From the NCBI GenBank assembly GCA_002471185.1, contig DKPL01000021.1:58356-111346 (forward strand): a stretch of DNA of 52,991 nt. The letters run 5' to 3'. The translations under genes were made by a program, and so were the position numbers. Numbering within the stretch: position 1 is the first letter of the stretch; each line of letters begins with the position of its first letter. The notes beneath the pieces are model-generated. The model had not been told where the DNA came from. It saw only the letters and a list, made by a program, of their open reading frames with translations, and did not search any database. The DNA comes from Bacteroides sp. UBA7335 (lineage in GTDB: Bacteria; Bacteroidota; Bacteroidia; Bacteroidales; Bacteroidaceae). Shown piece after piece: positions 1 through 8,365 of this stretch.

Positions 1-66
1 TCCTATGTTTTGGTCCAAAAGTTACTATGTTTTGATGCAAAAGTTCCTATGTTTTGGTTCAAAACT
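1..66. repeat. Three-unit tandem array of 22-bp palindromic repeats
   Basis: Three units start at 3, 25 and 47 with the shared word CTATGTTTTG, giving an exact 22-bp period. A decayed fourth unit (CTGTGG) is at 69. Each unit holds a small dyad: TTTTGG-T-CCAAAA (8-20), TTTTG-ATG-CAAAA (30-42) and TTTTG-GTT-CAAAA (52-64). The window begins inside the array, so more copies may lie to the left. No reading frame covers it. Function unknown. The architecture matches the arrays at 22542 and 44854. Confidence 0.85.
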
Positions 67-162
67 TACTGTGGAATTTTTAGGACATTTTACGTGTTTA
101 AAACATTGTAAACCAATCGTTTGTCTTTTTGGTTTTTGTGCTTCAGAGCTCTGTGGTAGCAC

Positions 163-186
163 AAAATAGCATGACTATGCTATTTT
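163..186. terminator. Perfect 10-bp hairpin, candidate bidirectional terminator
   Basis: AAAATAGCAT (163-172) and ATGCTATTTT (177-186) are exact reverse complements around the loop GACT. The arms start with A4 and end with T4, so either strand reads as a short stem ending in U4. It probably ends transcription of a gene left of the window. No longer U-tract follows, so termination is inferred rather than certain. Confidence 0.5.
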
Positions 187-631
187 AACAATAAGATGAG
201 GTTTATTATTTTTACTATTTGATTGTTTCAAAATAGGAGTTGTAGAATGGCTTTTCAATTTAGAAGAGAAGTAAACAGCTTAAATCACTATATTTTATTC
301 TACTTTTGAATAAAGCAAAATATCTCATTTGGTAATACGGTTCGTCTAGAACATCTTAATCTGAAGCGTATAGACTGTTTCTTAGCTTCAAGTTTTGCAA
401 ATAAGATGTTAGTTGATTTTTAAGTTAGCTACTCTAATTCCTATAATTTGATCATCAATATAAATTATATTTATTTTTAAATCTTCCAATATTCATATTA
501 GTAACTTAATCAGCAATATAAATAACTCATACTCTTGCTTACAAATATCCAAGATAAACATACCATAACTGATGTAATGCTTAGATGTCAAAAAAACACT
601 ATTGCTTTTGGAACGCTAAATCACTGGAGGA

Positions 632-688
632 AGCTTGATAAATAGCTTTTTCGAATTTTTTGTTATTTTCGCTGCAATTTATCAAGCT
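632..688. repeat. Perfect 12-bp inverted repeat with 33-bp spacer
   Basis: AGCTTGATAAAT (632-643) pairs perfectly with ATTTATCAAGCT (677-688). The spacer is T-rich. About ten bases after the right arm comes GTTTTTT, so on the plus strand this could be a long stem followed by a U-tract, as at the end of a small RNA. It could also be a protein site. No neighbouring gene explains it. Confidence 0.55.
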
Positions 689-730
689 AAAACTGTTTTT
701 TCTGTCATGTTAGCTTACTTTTTTCTAATC

Positions 731-1003
731 ATGTTGCACAACATATAATGGTGTAATATACACACTAAATAAAAGTGTTACTTTTACACTATAAACATGT
801 TAATAGCTTAATATTCAAGAAAAATAGGATTATGAAAAATACAAACTGTTTTAATGGCTTACTCCATTGCTAAATTATCAGGTTTCATGCCACGCTCGAC
901 CTTAAATAACTTTCAACTGATTTATTTCTATAAAATAATATACATGCTATAAATACTTTTTTTATGTAATAAATCTATCGTTGATTAATCGTATAATATA
1001 CAC
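731..1003. promoter_or_regulatory. Dyad cluster upstream of the GH127 gene, candidate operators
   Basis: Three dyads lie within 60 bp: ATGTTG-CA-CAACAT (731-744), GTGTA-ATA-TACAC (751-763) and AGTGT-N7-ACACT (774-790). A near-copy of the second, GTATAATATACAC, is at 991-1003, about 90 bp before the GH127 start codon. The related word AATATACA recurs around 936-943. A regulator of arabinose-polymer genes is plausible here. I do not recognise the motif, and no perfect TAnnTTTG box was found just upstream of the gene. Confidence 0.4.
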
Positions 1004-1093
1004 ATGGTCATGCTTGTAAATGTATGCTTATTTTGAATAAATAAGTATGTTCTTTATTTTTAAACGCTCTTATATTCTTATAATCTTAGTCAT

Positions 1094-3436
1094 ATGAAAA
1101 CACTAATTTCTACCTGCTTACTTCTCCTGGCTTCTAGCTCTATTTATGCTCAAACCGATAAAAAAGTAGAGTACTTCTTATTGCAAGATGTAAAACTTCT
1201 TGAAAGTTCTTTTGAGAATGCTCAACAAGTCGATAGAAACTACATATTAGCACTTTCTCCTGATCGTTTGCTTGCACCTTATCTTCGCGAGGCAGGGCTT
1301 ACCCCTAAGGCTGAATCTTATACAAACTGGGAAAATACGGGGCTCGATGGGCATATTGGTGGTCATTACTTATCGGCACTTGCTATGATGTATGCCTCGA
1401 CAGGTGATGTTGAATTACTAAATCGGTTGAACTATATGGTAGATGAGTTAAAACGTGCTCAAGATGCTGTAGAAACCGGTTTCTTGGGAGGTACTCCGGG
1501 TAGTATATCGATGTGGAATGAGGTAAAAAAGGGTAAGATAGATGCCGGTGGATTTAGTCTGAATGGAAAGTGGGTACCTCTATACAACATTCATAAGATT
1601 TATGCAGGTTTACGCGATGCTTATCTTTATACCGATAATAAGAAAGCTTTAAAGATGCTTGTAAAGCTTACTGACTGGATGATTGGTGTTACTGAAAATC
1701 TTACCGATGCGCAAATTCAAGAAATTCTTCGAAGTGAACACGGTGGATTAAATGAAACCTTTGCTGATGTAGCAGCTATCACCGGAGAAGATAAATACAT
1801 AACTTTGGCCCGTCGTTTCTCGCACAATAGTATTCTTCAACCATTGCTTGAGTCTAAAGATCAGTTGACGGGTATGCATGCCAATACACAAATACCCAAA
1901 GTGATTGGTTTTAAGCGTATTGCCGATCTTTCGCATGATAACGATTGGGACAAAGCAAGTCGCTATTTCTGGGATCGGGTGGTTAACCATCGCTCGGTTT
2001 GTATTGGGGGAAATAGTGTGCGCGAGCATTTTCATCCTGAGACTGATTTTACACCAATGTTGACTGATATCGAAGGACCTGAAACATGCAACACTTACAA
2101 TATGTTGCGTCTCACTAAACAGCTCTATCAAACTTCACCGGATGTTGATTTTGTAGATTATTATGAGCGTGGACTTTATAACCATATTCTCTCTTCGCAA
2201 GAGCCCGATAAAGGTGGTTTTGTTTACTTTACTCCGATGCGTCCCGGGCATTATCGTGTCTATTCACAACCCGAAACTTCAATGTGGTGTTGCGTGGGTT
2301 CAGGCTTAGAAAACCATACTAAATATGGTGAATTTATTTATGCGCATAGCAACGATTCGCTATACATTAACCTTTTTATTCCATCACAACTCAATTGGAA
2401 AGAAAAGGGAGTTGTGCTGACTCAACAAACAAGTTTTCCCAATAGCGATAATGTGAATCTCGTGGTGGAAAAGACGAGTAAGAAGCCTTTTACACTGATG
2501 TTGCGCAATCCATCGTGGGCCACTGATATGAAAGTGTACGTTAATGGTGAGTTGCAGCAAACTACCCATATGCCAGGCAATTATATCGCTTTGAAACGTA
2601 AATGGAAAAAACAGGATAAGATAGAAATGAACTTTAAGGTTTCGGTTACTGCTATGCAGATTCCGGATAAGCAAGATTATTATGCTTTTAACTATGGGCC
2701 TATAGTGCTTGCCACTGCTACAGGAACTGAAGATATGAAAGGGCTTTTTGCCGATGATAGTCGCGGAGGTCATATTGCCCACGGACAACAAATTGCTTTG
2801 CAGGATGTACCGATGTTAGTGGGTAGTGCTACTGATATGCCGTCGAAACTACACCGTATTGATGGTGATGAACTAACTTTCTGCTATGCTGGTAATAGTT
2901 ATCCAAAACAAGAAAAAGCGCTCACTTTTATTCCATTCTACAAGCTGCATCAGTCGCGCTATGCTGTATATTGCCATGTGGCTGATGAGTCTGAATTTCA
3001 GACTATTCTGGCACAAGTTGAGGCACAAGAAAAAGCAGCTAGCGAATTAGCCAATCGTACCGTTGATTTAATTTATCCTGGTGAGCAACAGCCTGAGTCT
3101 GATCATCACATAAAATACGAAGCTGCTATTGCAGGAGTTAACAAAAATCGTCATTTCCGTAAGGCAACCGGTTGGTTCTCTTACGAACTAAAGATGAATG
3201 ATGAGGCTAAACAGATTGCATTAACGCTACATCAAGAAGATAACGCGCCGTTTACTTTATTGCTTAATGACACAGTGCTCGCTCATTTTGATTGTTCTCA
3301 GCCTGATGAAGAAGGATTTATAACTCAGACTTATCCTATCCCTTCATTTCTGTATAAAGCTGACAATATAGTTCGTATTCAGTCTGATGGGGGCGTTTCA
3401 ACTCCTGCAATTTACGAAGTGCGTATCTTGAAATAA
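1094..3436 (+). CDS. GH127/DUF1680-type beta-L-arabinofuranosidase, exported
   Basis: Predicted secreted glycoside hydrolase (780 aa) removing terminal beta-L-arabinofuranosyl residues from plant or glycoprotein glycans. A signal peptide covers about residues 1-20 (cleavage near YAQ). The all-helical DUF1680 core shows GHIGGHYLSA (87-96), WVPLYNIHKIY (160-170) and GMHANTQIPK (260-269). The zinc/thiolate site known from GH127 HypBA1 (Glu, Cys, Cys, Cys, with a catalytic Cys) is represented by Glu330 and Cys332 in GPETCNTYN and by the Cys399-Cys400 pair in WCCVGSG. A beta-rich region follows. GH146 enzymes share this fold and these residues, so the family number is less certain than the chemistry. 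The GH51 gene follows 46 bases later, so the two probably form one operon acting on arabinan or arabinoxylan side chains. Confidence 0.87.
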   Translation: MKTLISTCLLLLASSSIYAQTDKKVEYFLLQDVKLLESSFENAQQVDRNYILALSPDRLLAPYLREAGLTPKAESYTNWENTGLDGHIGGHYLSALAMMYASTGDVELLNRLNYMVDELKRAQDAVETGFLGGTPGSISMWNEVKKGKIDAGGFSLNGKWVPLYNIHKIYAGLRDAYLYTDNKKALKMLVKLTDWMIGVTENLTDAQIQEILRSEHGGLNETFADVAAITGEDKYITLARRFSHNSILQPLLESKDQLTGMHANTQIPKVIGFKRIADLSHDNDWDKASRYFWDRVVNHRSVCIGGNSVREHFHPETDFTPMLTDIEGPETCNTYNMLRLTKQLYQTSPDVDFVDYYERGLYNHILSSQEPDKGGFVYFTPMRPGHYRVYSQPETSMWCCVGSGLENHTKYGEFIYAHSNDSLYINLFIPSQLNWKEKGVVLTQQTSFPNSDNVNLVVEKTSKKPFTLMLRNPSWATDMKVYVNGELQQTTHMPGNYIALKRKWKKQDKIEMNFKVSVTAMQIPDKQDYYAFNYGPIVLATATGTEDMKGLFADDSRGGHIAHGQQIALQDVPMLVGSATDMPSKLHRIDGDELTFCYAGNSYPKQEKALTFIPFYKLHQSRYAVYCHVADESEFQTILAQVEAQEKAASELANRTVDLIYPGEQQPESDHHIKYEAAIAGVNKNRHFRKATGWFSYELKMNDEAKQIALTLHQEDNAPFTLLLNDTVLAHFDCSQPDEEGFITQTYPIPSFLYKADNIVRIQSDGGVSTPAIYEVRILK

Positions 3437-3482
3437 AGAATCTAATATTAAGAAATCTATAATTGTAAAAACAAAATTATTT

Positions 3483-5027
3483 ATGAAAGCCAGACTATTT
3501 TTAAGTACAGTATGCCTCACAGCGGCAGTCTCACTTTCAGCACAAAAAAGTGCGACAATCACTCTTCAGCCCGATCAGGCTAATGAGGTTATTCCAAAAG
3601 AAATCTACGGGCAGTTTGCCGAACATCTAGGTACTTGTATCTATGGTGGTCTTTGGGTAGGAGAAAATTCAGCTATTCCCAATGTGAATGGTTATCGTAC
3701 CGATGTTTTAAACGCTTTAAAGGAGTTGAAGGTTCCTGTATTGCGTTGGCCGGGCGGTTGCTTCGCCGATGAGTATCACTGGATGGACGGTATTGGTCCT
3801 AAAGAAAATCGTCCAAAGATGGTTAACAATAACTGGGGAGGAACAATTGAGGACAATAGCTTTGGTACACATGAGTTTCTGAATCTTTGCGAGTTGCTCG
3901 AAACAGAGCCTTATATCAGTGGAAACGTAGGTAGTGGAACAGTAGAAGAGTTAGCCAAATGGGTGGAGTACATGACTTCGGATGGTGACTCACCAATGGC
4001 CAATTTACGTCGCCAAAACGGTCGTGATAAAGCTTGGAAGGTTAAATTCTTGGGTGTAGGTAATGAAAGTTGGGGATGTGGTGGTAGTATGCATCCCGAA
4101 TATTATGCCGATTTATATCGTCGCTATGCCACTTATTGCCGTAACTACGATGGTAACCAGCTTTATAAAATAGCCAGTGGAGCAAGCGACTATGACTATA
4201 ATTGGACGAAAGTGCTTATGGATAAAGTAGGTCGTCAAATGAATGGTCTTTCTTTGCACTATTACACAGTTGCCGGATGGGACGGAAGCAAAGGCTCAGC
4301 AACCAATTTTGATAACGAAGACTATTACTGGACCCTAGGAAAATGTCGTGAAGTTGAAGATGTGCTTCAAAAACACATTAACATCATGGATCAGTATGAT
4401 AAAAACAAACACGTTGCTCTATTATTAGACGAATGGGGCACTTGGTGGGATGAAGAACCGGGAACTATTCGCGGTCATTTGTATCAGCAAAATACAATGC
4501 GCGATGCTATGGTTGCTTCATTAAGTTTAGATATCTTCCACAAATATACCGACCGCTTAAAGATGGCAAATATTGCTCAGGTAGCCAATGTACTTCAGTC
4601 TATGATACTTACTGATGGAGATAAAATGGTACTTACCCCTTCTTATCATGTATTTAAGATGTACAACGTGCATCAAGATGCTACTCACCTGCCTTTGACT
4701 ATTGCTTGTGATACGATGAATGTGCGAGACAATCGTCAACTCCCTATGATTAGCGCTACTGCCTCAAAAGACAATAGTGGTAAGGTGCATGTGTCACTGA
4801 CAAATGTTGATCTTGAAAAGTCGCAAACTGTAACCATAAACTTGGCTGATATGAAGTTGAAAAAGGCCACAGGTGAAGTGTTGAAAGCTAAGAATATCTC
4901 AGATTATAATTCATTCGATCAACCCAATAAAGTAGTTCCTATCTCATTTAAAGATATGAAGTTGAAGAATGGTTTATTGACCGTTAATCTTCCTGCTCAA
5001 TCTATTGTAGCTATTGAGTTGGATTAA
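3483..5027 (+). CDS. GH51 alpha-L-arabinofuranosidase, exported
   Basis: Retaining arabinofuranosidase (514 aa) that releases alpha-L-arabinofuranose from arabinan or arabinoxylan side chains. A signal peptide (about 1-20, ending LSAQ) sends it to the periplasm. The (beta/alpha)8 core carries the GH51 landmarks: EIYGQFAEHLG near residues 40-50, LRWPGGCFADEYHW (87-100), the acid/base Glu195 in GNESWGCGG, and the nucleophile Glu317 in LLLDEWGTWW. The beta-sandwich C-terminus ends in SIVAIELD, as is usual for the family. Length is normal and nothing is missing. It is the second gene of the GH127-GH51 pair, and a strong hairpin terminator follows 24 bases after its stop. Confidence 0.93.
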   Translation: MKARLFLSTVCLTAAVSLSAQKSATITLQPDQANEVIPKEIYGQFAEHLGTCIYGGLWVGENSAIPNVNGYRTDVLNALKELKVPVLRWPGGCFADEYHWMDGIGPKENRPKMVNNNWGGTIEDNSFGTHEFLNLCELLETEPYISGNVGSGTVEELAKWVEYMTSDGDSPMANLRRQNGRDKAWKVKFLGVGNESWGCGGSMHPEYYADLYRRYATYCRNYDGNQLYKIASGASDYDYNWTKVLMDKVGRQMNGLSLHYYTVAGWDGSKGSATNFDNEDYYWTLGKCREVEDVLQKHINIMDQYDKNKHVALLLDEWGTWWDEEPGTIRGHLYQQNTMRDAMVASLSLDIFHKYTDRLKMANIAQVANVLQSMILTDGDKMVLTPSYHVFKMYNVHQDATHLPLTIACDTMNVRDNRQLPMISATASKDNSGKVHVSLTNVDLEKSQTVTINLADMKLKKATGEVLKAKNISDYNSFDQPNKVVPISFKDMKLKNGLLTVNLPAQSIVAIELD

Positions 5028-5050
5028 ATTGTAAGTTAGTACTACAAGAA

Positions 5051-5083
5051 AATCCCCTCTATGCATGGCGCATAAAGGGGATT
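5051..5083. terminator. Bidirectional terminator between GH51 and DEAD-box genes
   Basis: AATCCCCT-C-TATGC (5051-5064), loop ATGGC, GCATA-A-AGGGGATT (5070-5083) forms a 14-position stem with one C/A mismatch. ATTTTTAT follows on the plus strand and ATTTTCTT on the minus strand. It sits between two convergent genes and can serve both. Confidence 0.85.
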
Positions 5084-5106
5084 ATTTTTATCAGTTAAAT
5101 TACTGC

Positions 5107-7011
5107 TTATTTCTTTTTAGGTTTACGTCTTGCCCATCCGTCTTCGCTGAAGTCCGGTTCAGGTTGGTCGAAAAACTTTTGCCAATCATCTTTTTTACCA
5201 CGCGACTGTGTATATCCACGCTCTTCGCGCGAGGCTTTGGGTTTTCTATCGGTTGCTGCGCTGTTGTCTCTTTTAGGACGATCATTGCGACCTTCAGAGC
5301 GACCTTCGCTGCGACGGTTTCCTCCTTCTTTATTGTATGAAGGACGATTTCCTCTTCCTCCCTTTCTACTCTCAGAACCTTCGGCATCCGCTACTTCAAC
5401 AACAATCTTACGACCATTGTAAGTTGTACGATTCAATGCTTTAACTACATTTTGAGCCTCTTTATCTTCAACTTCAAAGAAAGAGAAGGTTTTCATTAAG
5501 TCAATACGTCCTAACTCAACACGTCCGCGTGTATTGTTGTTGAGCAATGTAATTAAATCATGAGGGAAGAAGTTATCTGTTTTACCAATGTTGATAAACA
5601 ATCTTGAGAAGCCGGCTTGTGCTTTTCTGCTTCTTTCACCTTGTCTACGATCACCACGTTCGCCACGCTCTCCGCGACTGTCAGTCACAATTTCGATATC
5701 AGCTTTATCGCGGTAGTATTCTAAGAATCGATTAAACTCGTGCGAAACCACACGTTTAATCAAGTCTTCTTTGCTCAACCACTCTAACTTACGATAGATT
5801 TCGGGCATGAAATCATTGATTTCTTCATCGTTAACCTTAACCTTTTCCAAGTCATCAATCACCTTAACCAATTGTTTTTCGCAGATTTCCTTTACGGTAG
5901 GAAGTTCGCCTACAATAAACTTCTTGCTGATGATACGTTCGATTTCGCGCATCTTTCCTTTCTCGCGAAGATTGATGATTGCAATGGAAGTACCAGTCTT
6001 GCCTGCACGACCTGTACGTCCGCTACGGTGTGTGTAGCTTTCAGTGTCATCGGGCAAACCATAGTTGATAACGTGAGTCAAATCATCTACGTCAAGCCCA
6101 CGTGCTGCAACGTCGGTAGCTACCAATAGCTGAAGATTACGAATACGGAATTTTTGCATAACCGTGTCACGTTGTGCTTGCGACAACTCGCCATGAAGCG
6201 AGTCGGCATTGTAGCCTTCGTGCATTAATTTATCAGCAATCTCTTGAGTCTCCTTACGAGTACGACAGAAGATAATACCATAAATTTGAGGGTTGCAATC
6301 CACAATACGTTTCAGTGCAGCATATTTATCTTTAGCATGTATGGTGTAAGCTATGTGCTTTACATTGTTGCTGCCTTCGTTTTTGCGACCAATTGTAATC
6401 TCTTTCGCATTACGAAGATAGTTTTTTGAAATACGTGCAATTTCAGGGCTCATTGTAGCCGAGAAAAGCAATGTGTTTCTATTTTCAGGAACATCAGCAA
6501 GAATCGCATTGATGCTATCGGTGAATCCCATATTAAGCATTTCGTCCGCTTCATCCATTACCACACTGTGGATAGTTGAAAGCGATACTGTTCTGCGTTG
6601 CATCAAATCGAGCAAACGTCCGGGAGTAGCCACAATAATGTGAACTCCGCGTTTAAGGCTACGGATTTGACTATCTATAGAAGAACCTCCATAGACTGGC
6701 AAAACTTTTAATCCGTCAATGTATTTAGAATAATCATTCAAGTCGCCGGCTATCTGTAAGCAAAGCTCACGAGTAGGGCAAAGTATAAGTGATTGTGGAA
6801 CGCGATTTCTTACGTCAACTTTTTGAACCAGAGGCAATCCGAAAGCAGCAGTTTTTCCGGTACCTGTTTGGGCGAGTGCTACTACGTCATTATTTTCTCC
6901 TAAAAGGTAAGGAATTACCTCTTCCTGTACCGGCATGGGATTCACATATCCCATTTCTACAATTGCTTTTTGTATCTCCGCAGATACGCCAAGCTCTTCA
7001 AATGTCTTCAT
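5107..7011 (-). CDS. deaD: DEAD-box ATP-dependent RNA helicase (DeaD/CsdA type)
   Basis: Cytoplasmic RNA helicase (634 aa) for ribosome assembly and RNA remodelling, often cold-responsive in bacteria. The RecA-like core is complete: Q motif region PMPVQ (25-29), Walker A AQTGTGKT (47-54), PTREL (79-83), DEAD (153-156), SAT (184-186), then the second domain with ARGLDV and HRSGRTGRAG. After about residue 460 comes a DbpA-type RNA-binding domain (SRLFINIGK onward). The tail is rich in Arg, Gly, Ser and Lys, ending GWARRKPKKK, and probably binds RNA nonspecifically. The start is supported by a -7 box 31-38 bases upstream. It is transcribed alone and converges on the GH51 gene. Confidence 0.93.
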   Translation of the reverse strand: MKTFEELGVSAEIQKAIVEMGYVNPMPVQEEVIPYLLGENNDVVALAQTGTGKTAAFGLPLVQKVDVRNRVPQSLILCPTRELCLQIAGDLNDYSKYIDGLKVLPVYGGSSIDSQIRSLKRGVHIIVATPGRLLDLMQRRTVSLSTIHSVVMDEADEMLNMGFTDSINAILADVPENRNTLLFSATMSPEIARISKNYLRNAKEITIGRKNEGSNNVKHIAYTIHAKDKYAALKRIVDCNPQIYGIIFCRTRKETQEIADKLMHEGYNADSLHGELSQAQRDTVMQKFRIRNLQLLVATDVAARGLDVDDLTHVINYGLPDDTESYTHRSGRTGRAGKTGTSIAIINLREKGKMREIERIISKKFIVGELPTVKEICEKQLVKVIDDLEKVKVNDEEINDFMPEIYRKLEWLSKEDLIKRVVSHEFNRFLEYYRDKADIEIVTDSRGERGERGDRRQGERSRKAQAGFSRLFINIGKTDNFFPHDLITLLNNNTRGRVELGRIDLMKTFSFFEVEDKEAQNVVKALNRTTYNGRKIVVEVADAEGSESRKGGRGNRPSYNKEGGNRRSEGRSEGRNDRPKRDNSAATDRKPKASREERGYTQSRGKKDDWQKFFDQPEPDFSEDGWARRKPKKK

Positions 7012-7041
7012 TAACTATTTGTATATCTTTTTATTTGGGTG

Positions 7042-7049
7042 CAAAGGTA
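7042..7049 (-). promoter_or_regulatory. Bacteroides-type -7 element (TACCTTTG) for deaD
   Basis: On the minus strand TACCTTTG matches the Bacteroides primary-sigma -7 consensus TAnnTTTG. It lies 31 bases before the deaD start codon, a normal leader length. A clear -33 TTTG is not seen. Confidence 0.5.
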
Positions 7050-7085
7050 GCTATAAAAAGCGAACATTTAACGCCATAGCTCGAA

Positions 7086-8144
7086 TTATTCGAGCAGTAT
7101 GCTTCTTAGCTTTTTAATCTCTTCGTTGCTTAACCCGATTTGTTCTTCGAGAAAAGTAGGAGTATCTCCACTAATCTCTTTAATTTCCGCACGTGCGGCA
7201 TTTAAATATTCCTCTTTAGCCGTATAAAGGCTCGTCACAGCTTCCTGCGCATGAAGTGGAAGCTTATAAGCATAATACGATGCCTTAGGAATATTGTAGT
7301 AATCATTACTTAAACGATAATCTTGCATAACCGTGTTATCGTCAATTCCTAAAGCGGCAAGTATAAGGGATGCTACCACGCCTGTTCTTCCCTTTCCTGA
7401 AGTACAATAAATAATAGCCGGATAATTGTCTTTATCAAGCAATAAGTCAAACAATTGTCTATACTTATCGTGATGATTGGCTATTAATTCCCGATTGAAC
7501 TGTTGCACCATTTTGCCTACCTCTTTGCTACTTACTGTTCCGCTTTGAATGTTTCTCAAAAGTGGATTGAGCATATCTACATTAATTGGTAGATGAACTA
7601 CTTTGGCTCCGGCAAGACTATCTCCAATATCAGAGCGTTCATCATCTGTCCGGAAATCAATTAATGTTTTAATTCCAATGTTCGTAATCTCTTTGATGGC
7701 TGAGGCTTTAAGACCATCAATGTAAGCTGAACGATACAACATTCCCCAACGAATCAATTTTCCTTCTTCTCCCGATTTGTATCCGCCTAAATCGCGAAAA
7801 TTCTGGATCCCCGGAATATTAACATTGCGTGAGGCTATTTTTACCCGATATTTATTTTCAAATACCAGGCTATAAAAGTAGCGTTGTGTTGGATTGTTGG
7901 TGATGATGGTCATTTTACCATCTGAAATAGGTGCCGACGCAATCGGATTGACTTCCGGTATGCAATCGGGGTCTAATGAGGCATACACCTTTACTTGGCC
8001 CGGGATTGAGGGAGATGTTTCCCATTTTATAATACAATTTCCTACATAGTTCTCCTCACATACCGCCGATATGTTTGGGGACGATTTCGAACAAGAAGGA
8101 AGTAAAATAACAATAGCCAGCCAGTTCAACAGGTTTTTGTACAT
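7086..8144 (-). CDS. Tyrosine phosphatase family lipoprotein
   Basis: Predicted exported protein-tyrosine/serine phosphatase of the Y_phosphatase3 type (352 aa). The N-terminus has a hydrophobic stretch ending LLPSC, so Cys18 is a likely lipidation site and the enzyme would be anchored outside the cytoplasm. Residues about 25-105 look like a small beta-sandwich domain. The catalytic domain begins with the family mark NFRDLGGY (115-122) and has the phosphate loop C-x5-R as CTSGKGRTG (Cys247 to Arg253). Acidic residues follow LIDFRTDDER (161-170). The in vivo substrate is unknown; an extracytoplasmic phosphoprotein or a small phosphate ester is possible. Transcription is divergent from the EamA gene. 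Confidence 0.83.
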   Translation of the reverse strand: MYKNLLNWLAIVILLPSCSKSSPNISAVCEENYVGNCIIKWETSPSIPGQVKVYASLDPDCIPEVNPIASAPISDGKMTIITNNPTQRYFYSLVFENKYRVKIASRNVNIPGIQNFRDLGGYKSGEEGKLIRWGMLYRSAYIDGLKASAIKEITNIGIKTLIDFRTDDERSDIGDSLAGAKVVHLPINVDMLNPLLRNIQSGTVSSKEVGKMVQQFNRELIANHHDKYRQLFDLLLDKDNYPAIIYCTSGKGRTGVVASLILAALGIDDNTVMQDYRLSNDYYNIPKASYYAYKLPLHAQEAVTSLYTAKEEYLNAARAEIKEISGDTPTFLEEQIGLSNEEIKKLRSILLE

Positions 8145-8170
8145 AGTGTATTTGCCTCTAAAAATTCATG

Positions 8171-8178
8171 CAAAGATA
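8171..8178 (-). promoter_or_regulatory. -7 element (TATCTTTG) for the phosphatase gene
   Basis: TATCTTTG on the minus strand is an exact match to TAnnTTTG, 27 bases before the phosphatase start codon. No good -33 box is visible at the expected distance. Confidence 0.5.
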
Positions 8179-8317
8179 CATATAATTCATTTTGATTGAT
8201 ACATCCTTTGGGTTTATTAGTCAAACTACACCTCATTTAACACGTTATAGCAGAGAAGATTGTCTAATCGCTTATCTGTATCAATAAAAAAAACAGCGCA
8301 TGAGAACTTTATTTCAT

Positions 8318-8325
8318 TACTTTTG
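8318..8325 (+). promoter_or_regulatory. -7 element (TACTTTTG) for the EamA gene
   Basis: An exact TAnnTTTG match 41 bases before the EamA start codon, giving a leader of about 30 bases. The 221-bp divergent spacer therefore holds one promoter for each direction. Confidence 0.5.
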
Positions 8326-8365
8326 TATTATTAATTAAAAAAGATAAAACTGATTTCTTGTTGTT

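Larger units (their letters stand above)
1..1093. other. Gene-free, AT-rich region upstream of the arabinofuranosidase pair
   Basis: I see no credible protein-coding gene in these 1.1 kb; the reading frames are short and start at random ATGs. The region holds the 22-bp array (1-66), a perfect hairpin (163-186), an imperfect AT-rich stem around 290-323, a 12-bp inverted repeat (632-688) and a cluster of dyads (731-790) with a related copy at 991-1003. A plus-strand match to the -7 element (TACTTTTG, 301-308) has no gene behind it. It could contain the 3' end of an upstream transcript, a small RNA and the control region of the GH127 gene. Confidence 0.6.

Noticed and set aside
1..1093. Remnant of an insertion sequence
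   Set aside because: No transposase fragment, no terminal inverted repeats with target duplication; the inverted repeats seen are internal hairpins.
5065..5422. Short plus-strand open frames over the deaD tail
   Set aside because: They are antisense to the Arg/Gly-rich end of deaD, whose codon bias opens other frames; no family features or start signals.
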